64,000 nucleotides of DNA from Streptomyces sclerotialus (lineage in GTDB: Bacteria > Actinomycetota > Actinomycetes > Streptomycetales > Streptomycetaceae), in the NCBI RefSeq assembly GCF_040907265.1, contig NZ_JBFOHP010000002.1, forward strand, positions 4,898,001 through 4,962,000, in the 5' to 3' direction. Below the pieces are notes generated by a model. That model was not told the DNA's origin and did no database searches. It saw only the letters and a list, made by a program, of their open reading frames with translations. Shown here in pieces: positions 46,006 through 55,469 of this stretch. The number at the start of each line of letters is the position of its first letter. The first letter of the stretch is position 1. Position numbers and translations under genes: made by a program.

Positions 46006-47652
46006 ATGGGCTTCATGGGGAGCTTCGGGGGACACGGCCGCCTGATCGCCGGCCGGTACCGGCTGGAGGGCCGGCTCGGCCGTGGCGGGATGGGCACGGT
46101 CTGGCGGGCCACCGACGAACTGCTGGGCCGGCAGGTCGCGGTCAAGGAGCTGAACCTCGACGACGAACCCGGCACCCTCGGCGGCGGGCCGGGCCGGACC
46201 CGCGGTGCCGATGACATGGCCGTGCTGCGCGAGCGGATGCTGCGCGAGGCCCGTACGGTCGCCGGGATCAAGCACCCCAACGTCATCGTCGTGCACGACG
46301 TGGTGACGCAGGACGACCGCCCGTGGATCGTGATGGAGCTGGTGGACGGCGGTTCGCTGGCCGACCGGCTGGCGAGCGGCGGTCCATTGGCCCCGCGGGA
46401 GGCGGCCCGGATCGGCGTCGCGCTGCTCGGTGCGCTGCGCGTGGCGCACGCCCGCGGCGTGCTGCACCGGGACATCAAGCCGGCGAACGTCCTGCTGGAG
46501 GCGGGCACCGGCCGGGTGGTCCTCACCGACTTCGGTATCGCGCAGGTGCCGGGCGGTGCGACGCTGACCGAGAGCGGGACGTTCGTCGGTTCGCCCGAGT
46601 ACACCGCGCCCGAGCGGATGGCGGGCCGCGGCACCGGGCCCGAGGGCGACCTGTGGTCGCTGGGTGTGCTGCTGTGCACGGTGCTCAGCGGCGGCCGGAC
46701 GCCCTTCCACCGGGACTCCATCGGCGGGGTGCTGCACGCCGTGCTGTCCGACGAGATACGCATTCCCGAGGCGGCGCGGCCGCTCCACACGGTCGTCCAC
46801 GGGCTGCTGGAGCGGGACCCGGAGCGCCGGCTGACCGTCGCGGCCACCGAGCGGCTGCTGCGCGGTTACCTCCAGACGGGCCGGATGCCGGAGCCGGGCG
46901 CGGCCGTCACGCCCGAGGAGCGGCCGCCCTCCCTTCCCGCGACCGCGCGGGGCCCGTCCGCGCCGCTCCGGGACGCGCTCGACGGCCGGGCGCTGGGCGC
47001 CGCGGCCCGGCCGCACACCGGCCGGACCCGTACCGTGCTGCTCGCCGTGACGGCCGCCCTGGTGCTGGCCGGTGCGGGTGCCGGGATCGCGGTGCTGGTG
47101 CTGGACGGGGCGGGCGGCGACGGGGGACCGGTGAAGCCCCCGGCCCAGACGGCGGCGCCGACGGCGACCGGGGACCCGGGGCCGGGGGAGACCGCGCCCA
47201 GCGGGTACGACCTCGTCCGCGATCCGGAGGGCTTCGCGCTCGCCGTGCCGGACGGCTTCACGCGCTCCTTCGAGAAGCCGCGGGTGTACTACTACTCGGC
47301 CGGCAAGCGGTTCCGGCTGGGTATCCACGTGCAGCCGCCGCAGCAGGGCGGGCCGCTGGGCACGATGCGGGAGGCGCACGCCGAAGGGCCGCGGAACTAC
47401 CGCGGTTACCGTGACGGCCGGGTCACCGCCACCACCCACCGCGGGTACCGGGCCGCGCTGTGGGAGTTCACCTGGGACGGGGCTCCCGAGGACGGCGGGC
47501 CGCGCCGTACGTACGACCTCAGCTGGACCGAGGGCGGCCGGATGTACGACGTGTGGATCTCGGCGCCGCTCGGCGACCGGGCCGAGGCGAAACGACACTT
47601 CGATACCGCGCTGGCCACGTTCCACGTGCTCCGGGCCCCGGCCACCGGATGA
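46006..47652 (+). CDS. Ser/Thr protein kinase with an external domain
   Basis: 548 residues. Kinase domain about 14-285: GRGGMG loop, Lys in VAVKELN, catalytic HRDIKPANVLL, DFG in LTDFGIA and SPEYTAPERM. A Pro-rich juxtamembrane region follows, then one membrane helix (TVLLAVTAALVLAGAGAGIA) and an about 190-residue outside domain (YDLVRDPEGFALAVPDGFTR, WEFTW). A PASTA-type repeat is not present. The start at 46006 has GGTGGGG upstream; the ATG at 46015 is also possible. Confidence 0.92.
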   Translation: MGFMGSFGGHGRLIAGRYRLEGRLGRGGMGTVWRATDELLGRQVAVKELNLDDEPGTLGGGPGRTRGADDMAVLRERMLREARTVAGIKHPNVIVVHDVVTQDDRPWIVMELVDGGSLADRLASGGPLAPREAARIGVALLGALRVAHARGVLHRDIKPANVLLEAGTGRVVLTDFGIAQVPGGATLTESGTFVGSPEYTAPERMAGRGTGPEGDLWSLGVLLCTVLSGGRTPFHRDSIGGVLHAVLSDEIRIPEAARPLHTVVHGLLERDPERRLTVAATERLLRGYLQTGRMPEPGAAVTPEERPPSLPATARGPSAPLRDALDGRALGAAARPHTGRTRTVLLAVTAALVLAGAGAGIAVLVLDGAGGDGGPVKPPAQTAAPTATGDPGPGETAPSGYDLVRDPEGFALAVPDGFTRSFEKPRVYYYSAGKRFRLGIHVQPPQQGGPLGTMREAHAEGPRNYRGYRDGRVTATTHRGYRAALWEFTWDGAPEDGGPRRTYDLSWTEGGRMYDVWISAPLGDRAEAKRHFDTALATFHVLRAPATG

Positions 47653-47700
47653 CAGCGCGCCGCTCGCGGAGATACGAATCCCCTGGACAGAGGCGTTCCG

Positions 47701-47771
47701 GCCAGCGAACGCTGGCACAATTGTGGGCGCCCGGTGAAAACTCATTACCGGCGGGTACACAAAGTGTGCCC
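47701..47771. promoter_or_regulatory. Three palindromes before the succinate-semialdehyde dehydrogenase gene
   Basis: GCCAGCGAACGCTGGC (47701-47716, perfect, 2-bp centre), CACAATTGTG (47716-47725, perfect) and GGGTACAC-AAA-GTGTGCCC (47753-47771, one mismatched pair). The loops are too short for good RNA hairpins, so DNA binding is more likely than termination. Confidence 0.55.
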
Positions 47772-47791
47772 GGAGGCATACGCTCGGCGCC

Positions 47792-49429
47792 ATGACGGAC
47801 TCGCTGGACACCGCACAGACCGCTGACGTCACCGCAGCCCCGGCCGACGGCAACCCGGTGGCCTCCGCCGCCGCGGGCACCCGCACCGCCGCCGACGTGG
47901 TCACCAAGGACCTGGTCGCCCGCCTGACCCGCGGCGTCGTCGGCAGCGGCCGGACGGCGAACCACACGCCGTTCACCGGCGAGGTCCTCGCCGAGCTGCC
48001 CGAGTCCACCCCCGAGGACGTCGCGGACGCCTTCGAGCGGGCCCGCGTGGCCCAGCGCCAGTGGGCGGCCACCCCGGTGCGCAAGCGCGCCGCGGTCCTG
48101 CTCCGCTTCCACGACCTGGTACTCCAGCGCCAGGCCGAGGTGCTGGACCTCATCCAGCTGGAGACCGGCAAGGCCCGGCTGCACGCTCACGAAGAGGTCC
48201 AGGCGGTCGCCGTCGCCGCCCGCCACTACGGCCGCAAGGCCCCGGCGTACCTGAAGCCCAAGGGCCACACCGGCGTCGTGCCGACCCTCACCAAGGTCAC
48301 CGAACTCCGCAAGCCCAAGGGCGTCGTGGGCCAGATCGCGCCCTGGAACTACCCCTTCGAGCTGTCCGTCGGCGACGCGCTCCCCGCCTTCGCCGCGGGC
48401 AACGCCGTCGTGATGAAGCCCGACACCGAGACCGCGCTGACCGCCCTGTGGGCGCGCGAGCAGCTGATCGAGGCGGGCCTGCCGCCGGAGGTCTGGCAGG
48501 TCGTACTCGGCGACGGACCGGTCGTCGGCCCCGAGGTCGTCAAGCACGCCGACTACGTCTCCTTCACCGGCTCCACCCGCACGGGACGCGAGGTCGCCCA
48601 GGGCGCGGCGGCCCGCCTCGTCGGCTGCTCCCTCGAACTGGGCGGCAAGAACGCCATGCTGGTGCTGCACGACGCCGACGTCGACAAGGCCGCCGCCGGC
48701 GCCGTACGCGGCTGCTTCTCCTCCGCCGGCCAGCTGTGCATATCCATCGAGCGGCTGTACGTCCACGAGTCGATAGCCGACGAGTTCGCCGAGCGCTTCG
48801 TGGCCCGCGTGAAGGCCATGCGGCTGGGCAATGCCCTCGCGTACGGCGCCGACATGGGTTCGCTCGTCGGCGAGCGCCAGCTGGAGACCGTCACCCGGCA
48901 CGTCGAGGAGGCCGTCGCCAAGGGCGCCAAGCTGCTCACGGGCGGCCGGCCGCGCCCCGACATCGGCCCGCTCTTCTACGAGCCCACCGTCCTCGACGGC
49001 GTCCAGGCCCCGATGGCCGTCTGCCACGAGGAGACCTTCGGCCCGGTCGTCTCCCTCTACCGCTTCCGCGACGAGGACGAGGCGATCACCCTCGCCAACG
49101 CCACCCCGTACGGCCTGAACTCCAGCGTCTGGACCAAGGACGGCCGCCGCGGCCGCAAGGTCGCAGCGCAGCTGAACACCGGCACCGTTAACGTCAACGA
49201 GTCCTACGCCGCGGGCTACGGCAGCGTCCAGTCCCCGATGGGCGGCATGGGCGACTCCGGCCTCGGCCGCCGCCACGGCTCCGAGGGCATCCTCAAGTAC
49301 ACCGAGGCACAGACCGTCGCCCACCAGCGCGTCATGCCGCTGGCCCCGTCGTTCGGCATGGACGACGAGAAGTACGCGGCGTTCATGACCCGCAGTCTCA
49401 AGGCGATGAAGGCCTTCCGGCTGCGCTGA
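47792..49429 (+). CDS. Succinate-semialdehyde dehydrogenase
   Basis: 545 residues. NAD(P)+-dependent oxidation of succinate semialdehyde to succinate (GABA and related amine breakdown). Aldehyde dehydrogenase marks: IAPWNYPFELSVGDALPAF, FTGSTRTGREVAQ, Glu 282 in ELGGKNAM, Cys 316 in SAGQLCISIERLYVH and ETFGPVVSLYRF. The C-terminal extension is typical of the actinobacterial GabD2 type. It is 40 bp before the GMC oxidoreductase gene and likely co-transcribed. Confidence 0.9.
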   Translation: MTDSLDTAQTADVTAAPADGNPVASAAAGTRTAADVVTKDLVARLTRGVVGSGRTANHTPFTGEVLAELPESTPEDVADAFERARVAQRQWAATPVRKRAAVLLRFHDLVLQRQAEVLDLIQLETGKARLHAHEEVQAVAVAARHYGRKAPAYLKPKGHTGVVPTLTKVTELRKPKGVVGQIAPWNYPFELSVGDALPAFAAGNAVVMKPDTETALTALWAREQLIEAGLPPEVWQVVLGDGPVVGPEVVKHADYVSFTGSTRTGREVAQGAAARLVGCSLELGGKNAMLVLHDADVDKAAAGAVRGCFSSAGQLCISIERLYVHESIADEFAERFVARVKAMRLGNALAYGADMGSLVGERQLETVTRHVEEAVAKGAKLLTGGRPRPDIGPLFYEPTVLDGVQAPMAVCHEETFGPVVSLYRFRDEDEAITLANATPYGLNSSVWTKDGRRGRKVAAQLNTGTVNVNESYAAGYGSVQSPMGGMGDSGLGRRHGSEGILKYTEAQTVAHQRVMPLAPSFGMDDEKYAAFMTRSLKAMKAFRLR

Positions 49430-49469
49430 CCGTCCCCCAGCCCCGACCCGCACACTTCAAGGAGCGCCG

Positions 49470-51281
49470 ATGCCAGGGGAGAACTCTGCCCGAAACCAGG
49501 AGCAGCCGGCCTACGACTACGACGTCCTCGTCGTCGGCTCCGGCTTCGGCGGCTCCGTATCCGCCCTCCGCCTCACCGAGAAGGGTTACCGCGTCGGCGT
49601 ACTGGAAGCCGGCCGCCGCTTCACCCGCGAGACGCTGCCCAAGAACTCCTGGGACCTGCGCAACTACCTCTGGGCCCCGGCCCTCGGCTGCTACGGCATC
49701 CAGCGCGTCCACCTGCTCGGAAACGTCATGGTCCTGGCAGGTGCCGGAGTGGGCGGCGGCTCCCTCAACTACGCCAACACCCTCTACGTCCCGCCGAAGC
49801 AGTTCTTCGACGACCAGCAGTGGGGCCACATCACCGACTGGCAGGACGAGCTCAAGCCGTACTACGACCAGGCCCAGCGCATGCTCGGCGTACGGCTGAA
49901 CCCGACCGTGACCCCCTCCGACGTCCACCTCAAGGCCGCCGCCGAGAAGATGGGCGTCGGCGACACCTTCCACCTCGCCCCCGTCGGCGTCTTCTTCGGC
50001 GACGGCAAGGACGCCGACGGCACGTCGAGGTCGGCACCCGGCGGCGAGGTGTCCGACCCCTACTTCGGCGGCGCGGGCCCGGCCCGCAGGGCCTGCTCCG
50101 AGTGCGGCGAGTGCATGACCGGCTGCCGGCACGGCGCGAAGAACACCCTCACCGAGAACTACCTGTACCTGGCGGAGCGGGCGGGCGCGGTCATCCACCC
50201 GATGACCTCGGTCGTCGCCGTCACCGAGGACTCCCGCGGCGGCTTCGCGGTCCGGACCCTGCCCACCGACGACAAGCGCAAGGGCAAGGGCCGCACGTTC
50301 ACAGCCCGCCGCGTCGTGCTCGCCGCCGGCACCTACGGCACCCAGACCCTGCTGCACCGGATGAAGGACACCGGCCTGCTGCCGCACCTCTCGCCCAAGC
50401 TGGGCGAGCTGACCCGCACCAACTCCGAGGCCCTGGTGGGCGCGCTGACCGACAACCGCCGCTACCGGAAGAAGACCGGCGAGAAGAAGGTCGACTTCAC
50501 CCGCGGGGTCGCGATCACGTCCTCCATCCACCCGGACGCCCACACCCACATCGAACCGGTCCGTTACGGCAAGGGCTCCAACGCGATGGGCGGCCTGTCC
50601 GTCCTCCAGGTGCCGGTACGGGACGGCGCCGCGGCCCGCGTCCTCGGCTGGCTCGGCAGAACCGTCCGCCACCCCGTGCTGCTGGCCCGCTCCCTCTCCA
50701 ACCGCCGCTGGTCCGAGCGGACCATCATCGGCCTGGTCATGCAGTCCCTGGACAACTCCCTGACCACGTACCGGAAGCCGCGCGGCATCGGCAAGGGCCT
50801 GCTGACCGCGCGCCAGGGACACGGCGCGCCCAACCCGGCGCAGATCCCGGCCGCCGCCGAGGCCGCCACCCTGATCGCCGAGGACATCAACGGCTTCGCC
50901 GGCAGCAACGTCGGCGAGCTGATGGGCACCCCGCTGACCGCCCACTTCCTCGGCGGCTGCCCGATCGGCGAGGACCCGGACCACGGCGTCATCGACCCGT
51001 ACCACCGGCTCTTCGGCCACCCGGGCATCTCCGTCGTCGACGGCTCGGCGGTCTCCGCCAACCTCGGCGTCAACCCGTCCCTCACCATCACCGCGCAGGC
51101 CGAACGCGCGATGTCCCTCTGGCCGAACAAGGGCGAGCCCGACCCCCGCCCGGCCGCCGGCCGCCCGTACGCGCGCGTGTCCCCGGTGGAACCGCACCAC
51201 CCGGCGGTACCGGAGAAGGCGTTCGCGGCGCTGAAGCTTCCGTTCGTGCCGGTACCGGCGGTGCCGCCGAAGAAGCCCTGA
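49470..51281 (+). CDS. GMC-family FAD oxidoreductase (cholesterol-oxidase-like)
   Basis: 603 residues. FAD-binding VVGSGFGGSVSALRL near 22-36, substrate-side VLAGAGVGGGSLNYANTLYV and the C-terminal HFLGGCPIGEDPDHGVIDP, GSAVSANLGVNPSLTI. A C-x2-C-x2-C-x3-C cluster is seen at about Cys 209, 212, 215 and 219 (CSECGECMTGC), as in the ChoD branch; it could hold an Fe-S cluster or zinc. The substrate is probably a sterol-like or large alcohol but is not shown. A strong terminator follows. Confidence 0.88.
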   Translation: MPGENSARNQEQPAYDYDVLVVGSGFGGSVSALRLTEKGYRVGVLEAGRRFTRETLPKNSWDLRNYLWAPALGCYGIQRVHLLGNVMVLAGAGVGGGSLNYANTLYVPPKQFFDDQQWGHITDWQDELKPYYDQAQRMLGVRLNPTVTPSDVHLKAAAEKMGVGDTFHLAPVGVFFGDGKDADGTSRSAPGGEVSDPYFGGAGPARRACSECGECMTGCRHGAKNTLTENYLYLAERAGAVIHPMTSVVAVTEDSRGGFAVRTLPTDDKRKGKGRTFTARRVVLAAGTYGTQTLLHRMKDTGLLPHLSPKLGELTRTNSEALVGALTDNRRYRKKTGEKKVDFTRGVAITSSIHPDAHTHIEPVRYGKGSNAMGGLSVLQVPVRDGAAARVLGWLGRTVRHPVLLARSLSNRRWSERTIIGLVMQSLDNSLTTYRKPRGIGKGLLTARQGHGAPNPAQIPAAAEAATLIAEDINGFAGSNVGELMGTPLTAHFLGGCPIGEDPDHGVIDPYHRLFGHPGISVVDGSAVSANLGVNPSLTITAQAERAMSLWPNKGEPDPRPAAGRPYARVSPVEPHHPAVPEKAFAALKLPFVPVPAVPPKKP

Positions 51282-51293
51282 CCGCTCGCACAC

Positions 51294-51330
51294 GAGGGGC
51301 CGCACCCGGCGGACCAGGGTGCGGCCCCTC
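51294..51330. terminator. Bidirectional hairpin, GMC oxidoreductase / LAETG protein
   Basis: A perfect 14-bp stem GAGGGGCCGCACCC / GGGTGCGGCCCCTC with a 9-nt loop between convergent genes. Confidence 0.88.
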
Positions 51331-51344
51331 ACAGCTGGCCGGTG

Positions 51345-52376
51345 TTACGCGGCAGCACCATCCGTCTTGCGGCGGCGCACGACGAAGATCGCCCCGGCGC
51401 CCACGGCCATCGTGACCCCGGCCACCGCCGCGATCATCGGCAGCGCCGAGGAGGAACCGGTCTCGGCGAGCTTGCCGGAGACCGGCAGCTCCTTCATGCC
51501 GCCCTGCGGGGCGGGCTTGTTCGGCTTCTTGTCGCTCGGCTGCGGCTTGGCAGGCGGCACGGTGCCCGGCTTGCTGCCCGCGACCAGGACGTCGAACTCG
51601 TACTCAGAGCCCTCGGAGTAGCCGCAGACGTCGTCCTCGTCGTGGTACGCGCCGACCGCGAAGGCGAAGCCGTAGCTGCCCGGCGTCTTGGCGTCGACCT
51701 TCAGGCGCAGCTTGGCGTCGGCGTACTCACCGGGCGCCAGCTCGGCGAGGGAGGCGAAGTAGCCGTACTCGTCGACGTTCTCCCAGACACCGGCGCCCTC
51801 GTCGTACCACTGCACGGTCAGCAGGTGCGAGACGTCGTCGAAGTCACCGTTGTCGATGGCCGACAGCATCACGTACGCGTCGACCGACTTCATCGCCTTG
51901 TCGGAGACGTTCGTGGCGCGGAACGTGAAGCCGTGCCAGCCGGAGCCGGCCACGACCTTGCTGGGCAGGCCGCGCAGGGTGGTGGTGATCGCCGCCTCTT
52001 CGGACTCCTCCTCGCAGGCGGGGTCCTCGGTGGGCTCGTCGGAGGGGGTGGCCGACGGGGTGGTGGACGGCTCGTCGGTGGGGCCGTCGGTGGGGTCCTC
52101 CGTCGGGTCCTCGGTGGTGGGCGGCTCGGTGGGGTCACCGGAGGGCTCCTCCGACGGCGGGTCCGTCGGGTCGGCGGATCCCGAGGGCGCCGGGTCGGTC
52201 GGCTCCTCGGGCGTCGGGTCGGGCGAGGTGCCCCCGTCGCCCGGCTCCGTCGGTGCCTCGGCGGACGGGGTGGCGCTGGGCTCGTCCGTCGCCCATGCGG
52301 CCGGCGCCGCCATGAGCGCGGCGGGAGCGATGACGGCCGTCGCTGCGGCAGCCGTCAGTGCACGGCGAAGCTTCAT
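51345..52376 (-). CDS. Sortase-anchored (LAETG) surface protein with a Pro/Thr/Asp stalk
   Basis: 343 residues. Signal peptide 1-29 (cleavage after AAWA), a stalk of DPTEEPT-type repeats to about residue 118, a folded domain at about 125-270 (beta-rich, with YDEGAGVWENVDEYGYF), then LAETG at 303-307, a membrane helix and RRRK. LAxTG is the motif used by class E sortases of Streptomyces. The ligand or partner of the domain is unknown. Confidence 0.88.
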   Translation of the reverse strand: MKLRRALTAAAATAVIAPAALMAAPAAWATDEPSATPSAEAPTEPGDGGTSPDPTPEEPTDPAPSGSADPTDPPSEEPSGDPTEPPTTEDPTEDPTDGPTDEPSTTPSATPSDEPTEDPACEEESEEAAITTTLRGLPSKVVAGSGWHGFTFRATNVSDKAMKSVDAYVMLSAIDNGDFDDVSHLLTVQWYDEGAGVWENVDEYGYFASLAELAPGEYADAKLRLKVDAKTPGSYGFAFAVGAYHDEDDVCGYSEGSEYEFDVLVAGSKPGTVPPAKPQPSDKKPNKPAPQGGMKELPVSGKLAETGSSSALPMIAAVAGVTMAVGAGAIFVVRRRKTDGAAA

Positions 52377-52643
52377 CGTGTCTAGACCTCTTCGGGGGTC
52401 CGGAGTGCCGAGGGGGCGGCACGAAAGCGGTAGCGGGCCGTCGCGGTGGGGCGCGGTATGGCCGTGCGTTTACACGTACATGACCAGCCGAATACCGAAA
52501 AGGTTGTACGCAAGATCGCGCATATCTGCGAGGGGACGGGGCGGGCCGGGTGGCGGCAGAGCGAAGGGCCCCGTGGTGCCGTCCGCGAGGGGGTGCGGGC
52601 GACCGCGGGGCCCTTGCTGCTCGGCGCCGGCGTCAGGGCAGCG

Positions 52644-52665
52644 GCGGCGCCGAAGGAAGGCGCCG
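52644..52665 (-). terminator. Hairpin after the small Trp-rich frame
   Basis: Two GGCGCC copies around a short A/G spacer, 12 bp or more after the TAG on the minus strand; GC-rich, no U-tract. Confidence 0.45.
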
Positions 52666-52676
52666 GGGGGCAGCGC

Positions 52677-52808
52677 CTAAGGCTCTTGGTCGTACTCGGG
52701 GTTTCCGGTACGGCCGGCGCGGGCCTGCAGGAACCATTCGTTCCATGGTGTAGACCAATGGCAGTACCAGAAGCCACCTCTGTGCGAGGTACTCGGCTCT
52801 TCCTGCAT
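52677..52808 (-). CDS. 43-residue Trp-rich small protein (candidate)
   Basis: Minus-strand frame from the ATG at 52808 to the TAG at 52679-52677. The centre reads GFWYCHWSTPWNEWFLQARA: four Trp, two Phe, a Tyr and a Cys in about 20 residues. That is very unlikely for random high-GC DNA, where such codons are rare. The last part (GNPEYDQEP) is acidic. An in-frame stop lies just upstream, so this is the only start; a weak GTGAGG site is 12 bp before it. A GGCGCC / GGCGCC hairpin follows the stop. It is too short for standard ORF cut-offs. Function unknown. Confidence 0.55.
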   Translation of the reverse strand: MQEEPSTSHRGGFWYCHWSTPWNEWFLQARAGRTGNPEYDQEP

Positions 52809-53117
52809 CGTGCTGGATACGCCTCACCCGGCGCAACCGTTTCGACCGGATGCGGTCGGCCCCAGGCGTCCCCGGGGCCGACCGCCCCATCGGATGTGGC
52901 CGGGCTGCTGTCCCCTGCCGACCGGCCACAGCACCGCAGCGAGGTCCCACGGCGCCGTCCGCTTCAGCGCGGCCGGCGTCTCATCGCTCCGGCGTTCCCG
53001 CCCACGGGCGGCGTCTACGCGTAGTTCTGCAGGCCGCGCCTGGCTGACGTGGCACCGGGAACAACGAAGCCCCGCGCCGCCCGGTCACGGTCCGTACGGG
53101 TGAGAGACCGCCCGAAC
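52809..53117. other. Gap between the small Trp-rich frame and chorismate mutase
   Basis: 309 bp. It should contain the promoter of the small frame (minus strand) and the end of the chorismate mutase transcript. Long open frames on both strands look like random high-GC noise, and no strong promoter or hairpin could be fixed. Confidence 0.45.
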
Positions 53118-53531
53118 TCAGATGCGCCCGCGGCACAGCTCCAGCAGCGTCATGGCGAGGGCGGTGCCGGGGCGGCCCAGCTGGTCCCTGAAGTGCGCCA
53201 GGACCTCCATCTCGCGGGCGAGGTTCACCCGGCGCCCGCCGGAGGCGATCCGCTCCTTCTGGATCACGGCCGACACGGCCATCCGTTCCTGTACGAGGCC
53301 GATGATCCGGCCGTCGAGATCGTCGATCCGGCGGCGCGCGTCGCCGATCACGGCGGCGGCCTCCTCGGTCCGCGCGCCGGTCTCCGGGCGGGGCTTGATC
53401 ACCTTCGGCGCGGCGGCCGGTGCGCCTGCCGCGGATGCGCCCTCCGCCGGGCGTCCGGCAGCCGTTACATCGGTCACGGTCGTCGTGCGCGCGGCCGTCG
53501 TGCTCACTGCCGTCCGGGTGCTGCTGCTCAT
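53118..53531 (-). CDS. Chorismate mutase (AroQ type)
   Basis: 137 residues. A Thr/Ala-rich N-terminus of about 50 residues precedes an all-helical AroQ domain ([44 protein letters not shown]). It converts chorismate to prephenate for Phe/Tyr synthesis. The Arg, Lys and Glu/Gln active-site pattern of small mutases is present. The ATG at 53531 has GGAG upstream; a longer frame to 53615 is rejected. Divergent from guaA. Confidence 0.9.
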   Translation of the reverse strand: MSSSTRTAVSTTAARTTTVTDVTAAGRPAEGASAAGAPAAAPKVIKPRPETGARTEEAAAVIGDARRRIDDLDGRIIGLVQERMAVSAVIQKERIASGGRRVNLAREMEVLAHFRDQLGRPGTALAMTLLELCRGRI

Positions 53532-53751
53532 GTCCGTCTCCTGGGGGCTCTCGGTCGTGGAGGTCCCGGAACCGCGCCGCCCGGACGGAGAAACACCAGC
53601 GCCCCGGGCCTGCACGGCCCGGGGCGCCTGGGAAGTCGCTCGTCGCTGGTATCAGCGGTTCATGCAGCGCGACCATGGCAGCCGGACGGGCCGGTGCCAT
53701 AGGTAAAGACGAAGGTGCGCTGCGTGAACATGGTGCTCAGTATGTGCCCGT

Positions 53752-53757
53752 TAGAAT
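53752..53757 (+). promoter_or_regulatory. Probable -10 box of guaA
   Basis: TAGAAT, 46 bp before the GTG start, in the least GC-rich part of the divergent gap. No good -35 is seen at 17-18 bp. Confidence 0.4.
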
Positions 53758-53803
53758 CGAAAGTCCAACCCCATCGCACCACCACCGCCGGAAGGCCGCC
53801 GAA

Positions 53804-55387
53804 GTGTCAGCAGCGCCCCCCGCCGCCGCCCCGGATGTCGTCCTCGTTGTCGACTTCGGCGCGCAGTACGCCCAGCTCATCGCCCGCCGTGTCCGTGAGG
53901 CGCGGATCTACAGCGAGATCGTGCCCTCGACCATGCCGGTCGAGGAGATGCTCGCGAAGAACCCCAAGGCCATCATCCTCTCCGGCGGCCCGTCGTCCGT
54001 CTACGAGGAGGGTGCCCCGAGCCTCGACCGTGCCCTGTTCGAGGCCGGTGTTCCCGTCTTCGGCATGTGCTACGGCTTCCAGCTGATGGCCGTGAAGCTC
54101 GGCGGCACGGTGGACAACACCGGCGCCCGTGAGTACGGCCGCACCCCGCTGGCCGTCTCCAAGCCCGGCTCCACCCTCTTCGAGGGCACCCCGGTCGAGC
54201 AGCAGGTGTGGATGTCGCACGGCGACGCCTGCTCCGCCGCTCCCGAGGGCTTCACGGTCTCGGCCTCCACGGACGTCGTCCCGGTCGCCGCGTTCGAGAA
54301 CGACGAGAAGAAGCTGTACGGCGTGCAGTACCACCCCGAGGTGCTGCACACCACGCACGGCCAGCAGGTACTGGAGCACTTCCTCTACCGCGGCGCGGGC
54401 ATCGAGCCCAACTGGACGATGGGCAACATCATCGAGGAGCAGGTCGCCGCGATCCGCGAGCAGGTCGGCTCCAAGCGTGCCATCTGCGGCCTGTCCGGCG
54501 GCGTGGACTCCGCGGTGGCCGCCGCGCTCGTCCAGAAGGCCATCGGTGACCAGCTGACCTGCGTGTACGTCGACCACGGTCTGATGCGCAAGGGCGAGAC
54601 CGAGCAGGTCGAGAAGGACTTCGTCGCCGCCACCGGCGTGCAGCTCAAGGTCGTCGACGCCTCGGAGCGCTTCCTGAACGCGCTGTCCGGGGTCTCCGAC
54701 CCCGAGGAGAAGCGGAAGATCATCGGGCGCGAGTTCATCCGCGTCTTCGAGCAGGCCCAGGCCGAGATCGTCGCCGAGGCGGACCCGGGCGAGCCGGTCG
54801 AGTTCCTGGTCCAGGGCACGCTCTACCCGGACATCGTCGAGTCCGGCGGCGGCACGGGCACGGCCAACATCAAGTCGCACCACAACGTGGGCGGCCTCCC
54901 CGAGGACCTGGAGTTCAAGCTCATCGAGCCGCTCCGCCAGCTGTTCAAGGACGAGGTCCGGATGGTCGGCTCCGAGCTGGGCCTGCCGGACGAGATCGTC
55001 CAGCGCCAGCCCTTCCCCGGCCCCGGCCTCGGCATCCGTATCGTCGGCGAGGTCACGCGCGAGCGCCTCGACCTCCTCCGCGAGGCCGACGCCATCGCCC
55101 GCGAGGAGCTGACCGCGGCCGGCCTGGACCGCGACATCTGGCAGTGCCCGGTGGTCCTGCTGGCCGACGTCCGCTCGGTCGGCGTCCAGGGCGACGGCCG
55201 CACCTACGGCCACCCCATCGTCCTCCGCCCGGTCTCCTCCGAGGACGCCATGACGGCGGACTGGACCCGCATGCCGTACGACGTGCTGGGCCGTATCTCC
55301 ACCCGCATCACCAACGAGGTCAAGGACGTCAACCGCGTCGTCCTCGACGTCACCAGCAAGCCCCCGGGCACCATCGAGTGGGAGTGA
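53804..55387 (+). CDS. guaA: GMP synthase (glutamine-hydrolysing)
   Basis: 527 residues, standard length. XMP + Gln + ATP to GMP. Glutaminase half with the nucleophile Cys near residue 88 ([11 protein letters not shown]) and VQYHPEV; ATP-pyrophosphatase half with the PP-loop [10 protein letters not shown] near 232; dimerisation domain ending IEWE. The GTG start has GGAAGG 8 bp upstream. A strong hairpin follows. Confidence 0.98.
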   Translation: MSAAPPAAAPDVVLVVDFGAQYAQLIARRVREARIYSEIVPSTMPVEEMLAKNPKAIILSGGPSSVYEEGAPSLDRALFEAGVPVFGMCYGFQLMAVKLGGTVDNTGAREYGRTPLAVSKPGSTLFEGTPVEQQVWMSHGDACSAAPEGFTVSASTDVVPVAAFENDEKKLYGVQYHPEVLHTTHGQQVLEHFLYRGAGIEPNWTMGNIIEEQVAAIREQVGSKRAICGLSGGVDSAVAAALVQKAIGDQLTCVYVDHGLMRKGETEQVEKDFVAATGVQLKVVDASERFLNALSGVSDPEEKRKIIGREFIRVFEQAQAEIVAEADPGEPVEFLVQGTLYPDIVESGGGTGTANIKSHHNVGGLPEDLEFKLIEPLRQLFKDEVRMVGSELGLPDEIVQRQPFPGPGLGIRIVGEVTRERLDLLREADAIAREELTAAGLDRDIWQCPVVLLADVRSVGVQGDGRTYGHPIVLRPVSSEDAMTADWTRMPYDVLGRISTRITNEVKDVNRVVLDVTSKPPGTIEWE

Positions 55388-55410
55388 CCTGACAGGTCCC
55401 CCGTCGCTGC

Positions 55411-55446
55411 CGAGGCCGCCACTCACGCGCACGAGTGGCGGCCTCG
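55411..55446 (+). terminator. guaA terminator hairpin
   Basis: A perfect 14-bp stem CGAGGCCGCCACTC / GAGTGGCGGCCTCG with an 8-nt loop, followed by CCGTTTC. Confidence 0.88.
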
Positions 55447-55469
55447 CCGTTTCACCCCCACGGGAGCCC

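Noticed and set aside
52745..52760. DasR-like operator (TGGTGTAGACCA) in the gap before the LAETG gene
   Set aside because: It matches 11 of 12 core bases, but it falls inside the small Trp-rich frame where it encodes WSTP, and it is about 370 bp from the LAETG start. A fortuitous match is more likely, though a dual role cannot be excluded.
52446..53024. 192-codon plus-strand frame across the gap before chorismate mutase
   Set aside because: No ribosome-binding site, no motif, and its composition is that of noise; the opposite-strand 43-codon frame has better evidence.
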